Shown piece by piece: positions 5,247-12,694 of a DNA stretch of 14,025 bases (within the stretch, counting starts at the first letter, position 1; each line of letters begins with the position of its first letter). The DNA is from an uncultured Sphingobacteriales bacterium (GTDB taxonomy: Bacteria; Bacteroidota; Bacteroidia; Chitinophagales; Chitinophagaceae), in contig CALKHN010000088.1 of assembly GCA_937991535.1 (NCBI GenBank), positions 1-14,025 of the forward strand. Reading direction: 5' to 3'. The translations under genes and the position numbers were made by a program. The notes beneath the pieces were generated by a model. It was given only the letters and a program-made list of their open reading frames with translations. It was not told where the DNA came from and did no database searches.

Positions 5247-7292
5247 TCACGGGGCTGTTTTCATGTCCTTAAGCTTTTTCTGCATCGTAAACATTTCATC
5301 CCGCAACCGGGCTGCTTCCATGAAGTCGAGGTCTCTGGCAGCCTTTTCCATTTCTTTTTTAATTTTTGTTATGGCTTTTTCCATTTGCGGAACGGTATGA
5401 TAGATCTCCTGATCTTCTGCCGCTACGGTCACCAGCTCTTCATCCGGCGCCATAGCATAAGGTTTATTTACATCATATCCCTTAATGTCAAGCACCGATG
5501 TTTGCGCAAATACCTGCTCCTTCGATTTTTTTACCGTTGTGGGTGTAATATTGTGCTCAATGTTATAAGCGATCTGTTTCTCACGGCGCCGGTTGGTCTC
5601 ATCAATCGTGCGTTGCATGCTTTCGGTCATCTTATCTGCATAAAAAATCACCAGCCCGTCCGCGTTCCTTGCCGCACGGCCTGCCGTTTGCGTCAGCGAT
5701 TTTTCATTGCGCAAAAAGCCTTCCTTATCCGCATCCAGGATGGCCACCAGCGAAACTTCCGGCAGATCCAGTCCTTCACGCAACAGGTTAACGCCTACCA
5801 GCACATCAATTTCTCCCAAGCGCAACTGGCGCAGTATTTCCACACGTTCCAGCGTATCCACTTCGCTGTGTATGTATTTGGATTTGACATTGATGCGGTG
5901 CAGGTACTTGTCCATTTCTTCGGCCATGCGTTTGGTTAAGGTAGTAACCAGCACCCGGTCGCCCTTCTTTATCCGTTTATCTATTTCATCCAGCAAATCA
6001 TCTATCTGGTTTACACTTGGCCGTATGTCTATGGGAGGATCAAGCAATCCCGTAGGGCGTACAACCTGCTCTACCACCACACCGCCTGTTTTCTCCAGTT
6101 CATAATCTCCGGGGGTTGCAGAAACATACACGGTTTGGTTCAGCATAGCATTGAACTCATGAAAATTCAATGGGCGGTTATCCATTGCCGAAGGCAGGCG
6201 AAAGCCATAATCAACCAGCACCAATTTGCGGCTCCTGTCGCCGCCATACATACCGCTGATCTGGGGTATGGTTTGGTGGCTTTCATCAATCACACACAAA
6301 AAGTCTTTCGGAAAATAATCTATCAAACAAAAAGGTCTGGTACCGGGTTCACGGCGATCGAAGAACCTGGAATAATTTTCTACTCCGTTGCAATAACCCA
6401 GTTCACGGATCATCTCTACATCGTAATTTACCCTTTCAGTGATGCGTTGCGCCTCTATGTATTTACCATTGCTTTTAAAATATTCCGCCTGCCTTGCCAT
6501 TTCATCCTGTATTTCATACAACACCTGCTGCAACTGGTCCTTTGGCGCCAGGTAAAGATTGGCGGGGAAGATAGCCGCGTTTTCTACAGCGCTGATGCGT
6601 TTGCCACTATTGATTTCCAGCGTTTCGATGGTTTCTATTTCATCACCAAAAAAACCAATGCGGTAACCATAGTCCATATAGGGCAGGTTAATATCAACGG
6701 TATCTCCTTTTACCCTAAAGTTGCCGCGGTTAAAATCGCCCTGGCTGCGGGTGTACAGCGAATTAACCAATGCATGCAAAAATCCCTGCCGGCTGATCAC
6801 CTGTCCCTTATGAATACGAATGATTCCGTTGGCAAATTCAGCAGGATTACCAATACCGTATATACAACTTACCGATGCCACTACAATAATATCGCGCCTG
6901 CCGCTTAACAACTGGGCAGTAGCCTGCAAACGCAGTTTGTCCAATTCTTCATTTATAGAAAGGTCCTTTTCAATATACGTATCACTAACAGGCATATACG
7001 CTTCGGGCTGATAATAATCATAATACGAAACAAAATACCCCACCGCGTTTTCAGGAAAGAATTGCTTAAACTCGCCATACAACTGGGCTACCAAAGTTTT
7101 GTTGTGCGTAAGCACCAGGGTGGGCCGTTGTACGTTTTGAATTACATTGGCCATGGTAAACGTTTTACCGGAGCCTGTAACCCCCAGCAATACCTGGTGC
7201 TGCTCCCCTTCTATTATCCCTTCAGTGAGCTGGCGAATGGCTTCCGGCTGGTCGCCGGCCGGCGTATAGGACGAATGTAGTTTGAAAGACAT
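5247..7292 (-). CDS. uvrB: UvrB, excinuclease ABC subunit B, 681 aa
   Basis: Central helicase-like subunit of bacterial nucleotide excision repair. It receives damaged DNA from UvrA, verifies the lesion and recruits UvrC. Walker A GVTGSGKT is at residues 37-44; the damage-verifying beta-hairpin YYDYYQPEAYMPVSDTYIEKD lies at about 90-110; the Walker B segment CVIDESH is at about 335-341; helicase motif VI QTAGRAARN is at about 541-549; the C-terminal UVR coiled-coil motif, which contacts UvrC, covers about 640-677 (DFMEAARLRDEM). Length is normal (E. coli 673 aa) and the gene is complete. The ATG at 7292 lies 6 bp after the stop of the acidic unknown gene, so uvrB is probably the second gene of an operon driven from about 7850. 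No uvrA or uvrC is in the window. Confidence 0.98.
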   Translation of the reverse strand: MSFKLHSSYTPAGDQPEAIRQLTEGIIEGEQHQVLLGVTGSGKTFTMANVIQNVQRPTLVLTHNKTLVAQLYGEFKQFFPENAVGYFVSYYDYYQPEAYMPVSDTYIEKDLSINEELDKLRLQATAQLLSGRRDIIVVASVSCIYGIGNPAEFANGIIRIHKGQVISRQGFLHALVNSLYTRSQGDFNRGNFRVKGDTVDINLPYMDYGYRIGFFGDEIETIETLEINSGKRISAVENAAIFPANLYLAPKDQLQQVLYEIQDEMARQAEYFKSNGKYIEAQRITERVNYDVEMIRELGYCNGVENYSRFFDRREPGTRPFCLIDYFPKDFLCVIDESHQTIPQISGMYGGDRSRKLVLVDYGFRLPSAMDNRPLNFHEFNAMLNQTVYVSATPGDYELEKTGGVVVEQVVRPTGLLDPPIDIRPSVNQIDDLLDEIDKRIKKGDRVLVTTLTKRMAEEMDKYLHRINVKSKYIHSEVDTLERVEILRQLRLGEIDVLVGVNLLREGLDLPEVSLVAILDADKEGFLRNEKSLTQTAGRAARNADGLVIFYADKMTESMQRTIDETNRRREKQIAYNIEHNITPTTVKKSKEQVFAQTSVLDIKGYDVNKPYAMAPDEELVTVAAEDQEIYHTVPQMEKAITKIKKEMEKAARDLDFMEAARLRDEMFTMQKKLKDMKTAP

Positions 7293-7298
7293 ACTATT

Positions 7299-7820
7299 TT
7301 ATTCAGCAGAAAGGCTGATAATTTTTGCGGGTCTGTCCGTATTCAAATAAAAATTATCGAACCCGTTTTCAAATATTTCGTTTAAGTATTTGAGGGAGTA
7401 GGTCATTATTTTATCGGCGCCCTCCTGCGGGTCCACATTTTCCAGGGCATCGGTTCCGTTTACTTCTTTGTAATCCCTCATACCCAACTGAAAAGAAGCT
7501 ATTTCGGCCGTTTTGTTAAAGTAAGCGCTGTTGGAAATCATTTGCTGCTCTTCCAAAAATGGCTCACTGTAGTTCAATTCATCCGCATCAGCATCCAGCA
7601 TGACTATATCTTTAACTCCAAATTTTTTAAAATGCGCCATAAGAAAGCTCTCCAGGTCCACGGCATCATTCAATAAAGGAGATTCATCATTCATTTCATC
7701 ATCATCATCTTCTTCTTCATCATCATTACCTAAAGCCGCATTATCAATAACGTCAATCCCAAGGGACACCAATTGAAGCAGCAGCCTGTATTGCGTGTTG
7801 CTCAGTTCTATTTTTTGCAT
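7299..7820 (-). CDS. Unknown acidic protein in operon with uvrB, 173 aa
   Basis: I do not recognise the family. A short helical N-terminus (residues 1-30) is followed by an extremely acidic tract at 33-46, almost all Asp and Glu, and then a mixed alpha/beta-looking region (50-173) with a central block FQLGMRDYKEVNGTD and a tail FENGFDNFYLNTDRPAKII. There is no signal peptide, membrane segment or cysteine motif, so it is presumably cytoplasmic. The start at 7820 follows a leader of about 28 bases from a consensus -7 box. uvrB begins 6 bp after its stop codon, so the two are very likely co-transcribed, but a role in DNA repair is only guilt by association. The acidic tract could be a DNA-mimicking or protein-binding segment; that is speculation. 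Confidence 0.8.
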   Translation of the reverse strand: MQKIELSNTQYRLLLQLVSLGIDVIDNAALGNDDEEEDDDDEMNDESPLLNDAVDLESFLMAHFKKFGVKDIVMLDADADELNYSEPFLEEQQMISNSAYFNKTAEIASFQLGMRDYKEVNGTDALENVDPQEGADKIMTYSLKYLNEIFENGFDNFYLNTDRPAKIISLSAE

Positions 7821-7853
7821 ATTTATTGTTTATACCCGCGTAAAATAATTACA

Positions 7854-7861
7854 CAAAGATA
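7854..7861 (-). promoter_or_regulatory. Promoter -7 box for the acidic-protein/uvrB operon
   Basis: On the minus strand the sequence reads TATCTTTG, an exact TAnnTTTG match, with predicted transcription start near 7848 and a leader of about 28 bases to the ATG at 7820. No convincing TTTG -33 element is present at the usual distance. Confidence 0.6.
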
Positions 7862-7884
7862 AGTTGATACCTCTTATATCCGGC

Positions 7885-8385
7885 TCATCTGGATTTTACC
7901 CAAATATGTTCATCTATGATCTCATTATTTTTGATCACCGATTTTTTCTGGATACTTTCTAAGTGAAAGCCATTTTTTTCCAATATTTTCATAGAAGCTA
8001 TATTGTATTCAAATACTTTAGCGTAAATGCGGCTGACCACCGGAAAAGTTTCAAATGTATATTCCAGCATTTGTTTTACAGCTTCAGTTGCAACACCTCT
8101 TCCCCAGTAAGGTTCTCCTATCCAATAGCCCAGTTCCGCACTAATGCGGGAGATATCATCCTGCAATTCAAGACCGATGCATCCTGCAAGTTGCCCGTTA
8201 ACATCAATGGCCAAAACATGTGGTGGGTCCTGGCTTCTGCAGTACTTTATAAATGCACGGGCGTGCTTTATGGTATAAGGATGAGGCAGCCGGTCACGCA
8301 CATTGTTCCATATTTTGATATTATTGGCTAATGCGGCCAATATAAAACGGTCTTTTTTTTGCCAGGGGCGTAAAGTAACCTGCAT
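7885..8385 (-). CDS. GNAT N-acetyltransferase, RimJ/RimL-like, 166 aa
   Basis: Acetyl-CoA-dependent N-acetyltransferase of the Acetyltransf_3 type, the group that contains RimJ/RimL and many small-molecule or protein acetylases; the substrate is unknown. The fold order is visible: beta 1 MQVTLRPWQKKD, the LAIDVNGQLAGCIGLEL strands (58-74), ELGYWIGEPYWGRGVATEAV as motif A with the acetyl-CoA pyrophosphate loop at about 92-100, and NIASMKILEKNGF as motif B (about 128-140). Length is typical and the protein complete. It starts 11 bp downstream of the methylglyoxal synthase gene on the same strand, so the two are likely one transcript. There is no functional link known to me between them. Confidence 0.9.
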   Translation of the reverse strand: MQVTLRPWQKKDRFILAALANNIKIWNNVRDRLPHPYTIKHARAFIKYCRSQDPPHVLAIDVNGQLAGCIGLELQDDISRISAELGYWIGEPYWGRGVATEAVKQMLEYTFETFPVVSRIYAKVFEYNIASMKILEKNGFHLESIQKKSVIKNNEIIDEHIWVKSR

Positions 8386-8396
8386 GAGCTTCTACT

Positions 8397-8849
8397 TTAT
8401 AACTTTCTTTTTATATAATCGCTATAATCAGGTATTACAGCTTCATATGTTTCATGCATGAGGGGAGAAGTCATTAAAAAGTCGGAACTGGTTCTGTTGC
8501 TTGCCGCGGGAATATTCCAAACCACGGCAAGACGAAGCAGTGCTTTTACATCAGGGTCGTGGGGCTGTGCTTCCATCGGGTCCCAAAAAAAGATAAGCAC
8601 GTCAATTTCTCCTTTGGCGATCATTGCCCCAATTTGCTGGTCGCCCCCCAGCGGGCCGCTCAACACCTGTTTTACCGGCCGGTCCAAACTTTCTTCCAGC
8701 AGTTTACCTGTGGTTCCCGTGGCGATTAGTTCGTGGCGGGCCAATACTGTCTTGTTAAAATCCGCCCATTCAATAAGGTCTTTCTTTTTATGATCATGGG
8801 CCACTAATGCTATGCGTTTACGTGCACCTAAAATGCGGGAAGTAGTCAT
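8397..8849 (-). CDS. mgsA: Methylglyoxal synthase, 150 aa
   Basis: Converts dihydroxyacetone phosphate to methylglyoxal and phosphate, a glycolytic bypass that relieves sugar-phosphate build-up. The family blocks are nearly identical to E. coli MgsA: RKRIALVAHDHKK (11-23, with His18/Asp19), ATGTTG (43-48), SGPLGGDQQIGAMI (64-77, catalytic Asp70), FFWDPMEAQPHDPDVKALLRL (87-107, His97 and Asp100), and the C-terminal IPDY. The start at 8849 (MTTSRILGARKRIAL) is preferred over the in-frame ATG at 8882, since the latter would add 11 residues absent from the family and place the start closer to the recA terminator. The gene precedes the GNAT gene by 11 bp. No obvious TAnnTTTG promoter is present in the 40 bases upstream. 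Confidence 0.96.
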   Translation of the reverse strand: MTTSRILGARKRIALVAHDHKKKDLIEWADFNKTVLARHELIATGTTGKLLEESLDRPVKQVLSGPLGGDQQIGAMIAKGEIDVLIFFWDPMEAQPHDPDVKALLRLAVVWNIPAASNRTSSDFLMTSPLMHETYEAVIPDYSDYIKRKL

Positions 8850-8890
8850 AGAAATGTATTTAGTATGGAAAAGTAAAACCATAAAAGCAA

Positions 8891-8924
8891 TAAAAAAAGC
8901 CGTTGAAAAATTAATCTCAACGGC
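8891..8924 (-). terminator. Intrinsic terminator of recA
   Basis: GCCGTTGA (8899-8906) and TCAACGGC (8917-8924) form a perfect 8-bp stem with a 10-base loop. Read on the minus strand it is followed by seven T (8892-8898). It lies 43 bp beyond the recA stop codon and separates recA from mgsA. Confidence 0.85.
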
Positions 8925-8966
8925 CTGCCTTAATAACCGTCCATTATTTAAAAGATAAATACTGTT

Positions 8967-9968
8967 TTATGCCAATTGCACTTCTTTGATCTTTTCCCTG
9001 ATCTTACCTTCAATTTCGTTTGCGAGTTCCGGGTTATCGGTCAGCAACTGCTTAACCGCATCCCTGCCCTGTCCCAGTTTATCCGTGTTATAACTGTACC
9101 AGCTTCCGCTTTTTTGTATGATGCTCATTTCAACGCCCATATCAATAATTTCCCCCGCTTTAGAAATACCTTCTCCATATACAATATCAAATTCGGCGGC
9201 ACGGAAAGGAGGAGCTACTTTGTTTTTTACCACTTTAACTTTTACGCGGTTACCTACAGCCTCATCTCCATCTTTAATTTGCGCCATACGCCTGATGTCT
9301 AACCGAACAGATGCATAAAACTTTAAGGCATTACCACCTGTAGTAGTTTCGGGATTGCCAAACATAACACCGATCTTTTCCCTTAACTGGTTAATAAAAA
9401 TACATACAGTATTGGTTTTGCTGATGGTAGCCGTTAGCTTACGCAAAGCCTGCGACATTAATCTCGCCTGCATTCCCATCTTACTGTCCCCCATTTCTCC
9501 CTCCAGTTCACTTTTAGGCACCAGCGCGGCTACAGAATCTATTACTACTACATCCAAGGCGCCGGAAAGAATCAGGCGATCCGCAATCTCAAGCCCCTGC
9601 TCGCCATAATCAGGCTGGGAGATGAGCAGGTTGTCTATATCCACGCCCAGTTTTTGCGCATACCCGCTGTCAAAAGCATGTTCTGCATCTATAATAGCGC
9701 ATACTCCCCCCTTTTTCTGCGCCTCAGCAATGATGTGTATAGCAATAGTGGTTTTACCCGAAGATTCAGGTCCATATATTTCAATAACCCTTCCCTTTGG
9801 CACACCACCAACGCCCAAAGCCACGTCCAGTCCTATTGATCCTGTAGAAATAACTTCTATCTGCTGTACGCCTTTTTCATTCATCATCATTACGCTTCCC
9901 TTCCCATAATCCTTTTCGATTTTGTCCATGGTTAGCTTGAGCGCTTTTAATTTTTCATTGCTTGACAT
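8967..9968 (-). CDS. recA: RecA recombinase, 333 aa
   Basis: ATP-dependent strand-exchange protein for homologous recombination and DNA-damage response. Walker A GPESSGKT is at residues 66-73; the Walker B strand LDVVVIDSVAAL is at about 138-149; loop L2 with GNPETTTGGNALKF and the polymer-interface segment KNKVAPPF follow. The N-terminal MSSNEKLKALKLTMDKIEKDYG is the standard helical start. The ATG at 9968 is chosen because an in-frame ATG at 10043 would add 25 residues unlike RecA and lie upstream of the likely promoter. The C-terminus is short and moderately charged, as in other Bacteroidota. A clear terminator follows at 8891-8924 and a promoter-like box lies about 45 bp upstream, so recA is probably a single-gene unit. 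Confidence 0.98.
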   Translation of the reverse strand: MSSNEKLKALKLTMDKIEKDYGKGSVMMMNEKGVQQIEVISTGSIGLDVALGVGGVPKGRVIEIYGPESSGKTTIAIHIIAEAQKKGGVCAIIDAEHAFDSGYAQKLGVDIDNLLISQPDYGEQGLEIADRLILSGALDVVVIDSVAALVPKSELEGEMGDSKMGMQARLMSQALRKLTATISKTNTVCIFINQLREKIGVMFGNPETTTGGNALKFYASVRLDIRRMAQIKDGDEAVGNRVKVKVVKNKVAPPFRAAEFDIVYGEGISKAGEIIDMGVEMSIIQKSGSWYSYNTDKLGQGRDAVKQLLTDNPELANEIEGKIREKIKEVQLA

Positions 9969-10010
9969 AGTTGTATGAGGTTTTATGTACTCAAAATTAA
10001 CTGTTGAACG

Positions 10011-10018
10011 TAAAGATA
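10011..10018 (-). promoter_or_regulatory. Probable promoter -7 box of recA
   Basis: The minus strand reads TATCTTTA, one base off TAnnTTTG, in an AT-rich stretch. Transcription would begin near 10004, giving a leader of about 36 bases to the ATG at 9968. The -33 element is not distinct. Confidence 0.45.
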
Positions 10019-10043
10019 TATATAAACTTATTAACACTAACAT

Positions 10044-10065
10044 ATTTAGTAAAAAAATACTAAAT
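10044..10065. promoter_or_regulatory. Perfect 8-bp inverted repeat upstream of recA
   Basis: ATTTAGTA (10044-10051) and TACTAAAT (10058-10065) are perfect complements separated by six A. Its centre is about 50 bp upstream of the predicted recA transcription start. Seven T follow on the plus strand (10065-10071), so it could also fold as an AT-rich hairpin. It may be a regulator site for recA; it does not match a LexA box that I know. Confidence 0.4.
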
Positions 10066-10290
10066 TTTTTTGTTTTTACGCCGGCTATACTTTTAAACCG
10101 GAAGCGGGAGATCCGAAAAACAACGCTTCGGGAAACAAATGAAAACCAAATAGATACAGTTGGTTTGTGCCCCGCGGGCAGCTACCCTATACACACATCT
10201 TTATTTGAACAATATGAAGAGCAAAGTGTTATTATTTGCGATCTTAAAAGGTACAAAAAGTAAACTGTCAATAATACCTTGCCGTTTTCC

Positions 10291-10318
10291 TTTCTTTTTT
10301 GTTTGCCCAAAAAAGAAA
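10291..10318. repeat. 11-bp perfect hairpin, poly-T/poly-A arms
   Basis: TTTCTTTTTTG (10291-10301) and CAAAAAAGAAA (10308-10318) are perfect complements around the six-base loop TTTGCC. The arms are almost pure pyrimidine and pure purine. It lies within the element described at 10168-10576 and is far from any gene end, so a terminator role is unlikely. Confidence 0.7.
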
Positions 10319-10330
10319 CAAAAAAAGGCA

Positions 10331-10380
10331 CACGAAAACCCCGCCTGCCGGACGGGCAGGGATTACTGCCCGTTTTCGTG
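10331..10380. repeat. 50-bp inverted repeat with two competing inner stems
   Basis: CACGAAAAC (10331-10339) pairs with GTTTTCGTG (10372-10380). Inside, CCTGCC (10344-10349) can pair with GGCAGG (10355-10360), or GGGCAG (10354-10359) can pair with CTGCCC (10366-10371); the two inner stems share bases and exclude one another. Confidence 0.65.
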
Positions 10381-10473
10381 GTTGTTCCCTGATAGCGCTT
10401 TTGTGCTACTGTGATCTCAGCGATAGACCGCTATTGCGGGCATCGAATTTAACCGCTTGATCAATTTAACCGT

Positions 10474-10516
10474 TTGTAGTTGTTACAGGATACCATTACA
10501 TGTAACACGTCTACAA
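10474..10516. repeat. Imperfect inverted repeat
   Basis: TTGTAG then TGTTACA (10474-10479, 10481-10487) pair with TGTAACA then CTACAA (10501-10507, 10511-10516), with a 13-base spacer and a small asymmetric gap. Just before it, AATTTAACCG-(C/T)TTG occurs twice in tandem (10446 and 10463, 17 bp apart). Confidence 0.5.
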
Positions 10517-10635
10517 CTTAAGCACCTAATGCTAAAAATAGATACTTATGTGTACAGGGTAGCTACCGGCAGGCAGGCTTACCAGGACAAGACAGGTGTG
10601 GCTGACTGCTGATACCGCATACCTGATACCTATTC

Positions 10636-10667
10636 AAAAAAAATACCCTCTCCGGAGAGAAGGTATT
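10636..10667 (-). terminator. Intrinsic terminator of gldJ
   Basis: AATACC-CTCTCC (10642-10653) pairs with GGAGAG (10654-10659), an AA bulge and GGTATT (10662-10667). On the minus strand the stem is followed by eight T (10636-10643, partly within the stem foot). It lies 22 bp after the gldJ stop codon. Confidence 0.8.
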
Positions 10668-10688
10668 CCTTTTATAAAAAAATAAAAA

Positions 10689-12248
10689 TTAGTTCTTACG
10701 GGAGTTTTGTCTGCGTTTGCTCCAGTTATTACCGGGCTTAAACCCATTGCCTTCCTGACTGCCTACCCTATCCATGGCGCAACGGAAACCAACAGTACTG
10801 CTACCCTGCGTTTCATCAAGGAAGCGACGGGTGCCGGGACTTAACCAGTAAGCGCGGTCATTCCAGCTTCCGCCCTTGATTACCCTGGCGTGATCGCTTA
10901 TTAAGGTAGTTTTTCCATAACCATAGGTAACCTGTGATGCAGAATCACCATCAAGATAATCAATTACATCGCCTCTCTGATAGTTACGACGGTTTTTGCT
11001 TTCTTCATCAGTAACATATACCTTTTCTACTCTGCCAAGGCTGTCTCTTTGAAATTCGTTATTTTCATTCTTCTTAAACTTTTCAAAGCGATTACCCCTG
11101 TATGGATTGAAATCATCGTTATCTATACTGGAAAGCGGACGATATACATCGGATACCCACTCATTAACATTTCCCGACATATTGTATAACCCAAAACCAT
11201 TGGGATAAAAAGCATCTACAGGCCCAGGTATAGAAGCATTGTCATTTAAGCCGCCTGCTGCACCCATCATATCGCCACTTCCCCGCTTAAAATTGGCCAA
11301 AAATTTACCCTGCCAGCTTCCATGACGGGCATCACGCAGGCCATTAACATTCTGACTCCATGCGTATACCTGCTTTTCTTTAATCAGCTCTTCGCCTGAA
11401 CCATTGGATTTTTTCTTTGGTCTGGGATTTTGATTGATGTATCCGTAAGCGGCGTATTCCCATTCGGCTTCGGTGGGCAACCTGTAATTGGGTAGCATAT
11501 AACCATCCTCAAAAGTTACTTTTAGCCGGGGTCTGCCATTAGCGTCCATCAAAGGGTTTTTCTTAGGCTTGCCAGGCTGTGGCTGATATAAATCTTTCAG
11601 GTAAGCCTGTGTGTTAAAGTTTTCCTGACCCTGCCCTTGTGTAGTTTTTAACTGATTTTTATTTATAAAGCCTTTCTCAACCAAAATTCTTTCATTTACC
11701 CTGTCGCTGCGCCAGAGACAGAAATCATTTGCCTGCTTCCAGCTTACCCCTACTACCGGGTAATAATTATAAGAAGGATGACGGAAATAATATTCAACCA
11801 ATGGTTCATTATACGCTAACTCTTCTCTCCATACCAGTGTGTCTGGCTTTGCGGCGTTTAAAACTTCGGCATACTGGGGGTCGTCAAATACCGATTCCAG
11901 CCAGTGCAGGTATTCGCGGTAATGAACGTTGGCCACTTCTGTTTTATCAATATAGAATGAAGAAACCGTTACCCGGCGGGGTATATTGTTCCAATCTCCC
12001 ATTACATCTTCGTCTGTAGCGCCCATAGTGAAGGTACCACCCTGAACAAACACCAGTCCGGGACCAGTATTCTGCTCTTTTTCCTTGGAAACGTTGAAAC
12101 CACCCATATTTTTATCATTGTAGTTCCAACCGGTTACGTCCGATTTTTCGAATTTCTTCTTACCAAAAAGACCATTTTTACACGAAGTAAAAAGCAGCCC
12201 TACTGCAGATAAAAGAAGAAAGGTTTTCAAATTCAGTACTCTTTGCAT
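10689..12248 (-). CDS. gldJ: GldJ-type gliding motility / type IX secretion lipoprotein, 519 aa
   Basis: Outer-membrane-associated lipoprotein needed for gliding and for stability of the type IX secretion machinery in Bacteroidota. A lipoprotein signal occupies residues 1-22 with lipobox LFTSC and the modified Cys23. The rest is a formylglycine-generating-enzyme-like (FGE-sulfatase) domain: GLVFVQGGTFTMGATDEDVM (64-83), the SFYIDKTEVANVHYREYLHWL block, YRLPTEAEWEYAAYG, NMSGNVNEWVSDVYRP, KGGSWNDRAYWLSPGTRRF (458-476) and VGFRCAMD (486-493). A basic tail (504-519) ends the protein. GldJ is preferred over its paralogue GldK because of the TGWNYND-GGF region and the DWNNIPRRVTVSSFYIDKTEV block, and because no gldL, gldM or gldN follows. 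A strong terminator lies 22 bp downstream. The gene diverges from porV. Confidence 0.88.
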   Translation of the reverse strand: MQRVLNLKTFLLLSAVGLLFTSCKNGLFGKKKFEKSDVTGWNYNDKNMGGFNVSKEKEQNTGPGLVFVQGGTFTMGATDEDVMGDWNNIPRRVTVSSFYIDKTEVANVHYREYLHWLESVFDDPQYAEVLNAAKPDTLVWREELAYNEPLVEYYFRHPSYNYYPVVGVSWKQANDFCLWRSDRVNERILVEKGFINKNQLKTTQGQGQENFNTQAYLKDLYQPQPGKPKKNPLMDANGRPRLKVTFEDGYMLPNYRLPTEAEWEYAAYGYINQNPRPKKKSNGSGEELIKEKQVYAWSQNVNGLRDARHGSWQGKFLANFKRGSGDMMGAAGGLNDNASIPGPVDAFYPNGFGLYNMSGNVNEWVSDVYRPLSSIDNDDFNPYRGNRFEKFKKNENNEFQRDSLGRVEKVYVTDEESKNRRNYQRGDVIDYLDGDSASQVTYGYGKTTLISDHARVIKGGSWNDRAYWLSPGTRRFLDETQGSSTVGFRCAMDRVGSQEGNGFKPGNNWSKRRQNSRKN

Positions 12249-12694
12249 TTTGCTGGATTTAAACTAAAAAAAGATAACGGGTATACACAGTAATTATTGT
12301 ATAAAAAAAAAGCTGAACTGCCCTTTTTAAAGGTCGCATATAGGTTAACAGCATGCAATTTAATTACTTTATAAAAACGCGGTCCGGCTTTTGTGTTTAT
12401 TAAATGCTAAACTTACAAAACACTATCTATTATTAAGCCAAAGTGGTGAAAATCATATGCAAAACAATAATTATTTTTTTACCCCGTTTGTAAGAAAGCC
12501 TTGGCCAAATAAGGCATGGTAATTGTTAAATGTGTTCCCTTTTGGAAAGGATGTTAACAATTTGGCGAAGAAAAGCCCTTAAAAACAGAAAACACTCTTT
12601 TACTTTGCAAATCAATTTAAAAACGTATTAAACAGATTCCGAATATTGAATAAACCGCTACTTCTTTATTCATTTTCAATCAAAACAATTTCTG
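12249..12694. other. Divergent intergenic region between gldJ and porV
   Basis: This 446-bp AT-rich region holds no gene that I can support on either strand. Both promoters should be here. For gldJ, TAAGTTTA on the minus strand (12408-12415) is one base off the -7 consensus, with a TTTGG 23 bases upstream, giving a leader of about 150 bases; TATCTTTT (12269-12276) is an alternative nearer the gene. For porV, TTACTTTG (12600-12607) is one base off the consensus and would give a leader of about 80 bases, without a clear -33 element. The small inverted repeats here (for example GCCTT/AAGGC near 12500) look unremarkable. Confidence 0.4.

Larger units (their letters stand above)
10168..10576. repeat. 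MITE-like intergenic element with terminal inverted repeats
   Basis: The 16-mers at 10180-10195 (AGCTACCCTATACACA) and 10549-10564 (its complement with one mismatch) face each other about 385 bp apart. The similarity extends outward more weakly: GCCCCGCGGGC at 10169-10179 resembles the complement of the GGTAGCTACCGGCAGGC region. Between the arms there is no convincing gene, but three strong hairpins are present (10291-10318, 10331-10380, 10474-10516). This layout is that of a non-autonomous mobile or mosaic intergenic repeat. No flanking target-site duplication is obvious and no transposase is present. The outer limits are approximate. Confidence 0.5.

Noticed and set aside
5385..6908. Long plus-strand open frames (up to 257 codons) opposite uvrB
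   Set aside because: They lie wholly antisense to a clearly conserved uvrB and have protein sequences without recognisable domains, so they are shadows of the real gene.
9969..10043. N-terminal extension of recA from ATG 10043
   Set aside because: The extra 25 residues are unlike RecA, and the start would precede the likely promoter box at 10011-10018.
9985..10414. Plus-strand open frames between recA and gldJ (92 and 84 codons)
   Set aside because: They run through the recA promoter region and the hairpin repeats, and their composition is that of translated repeats, not of a protein.
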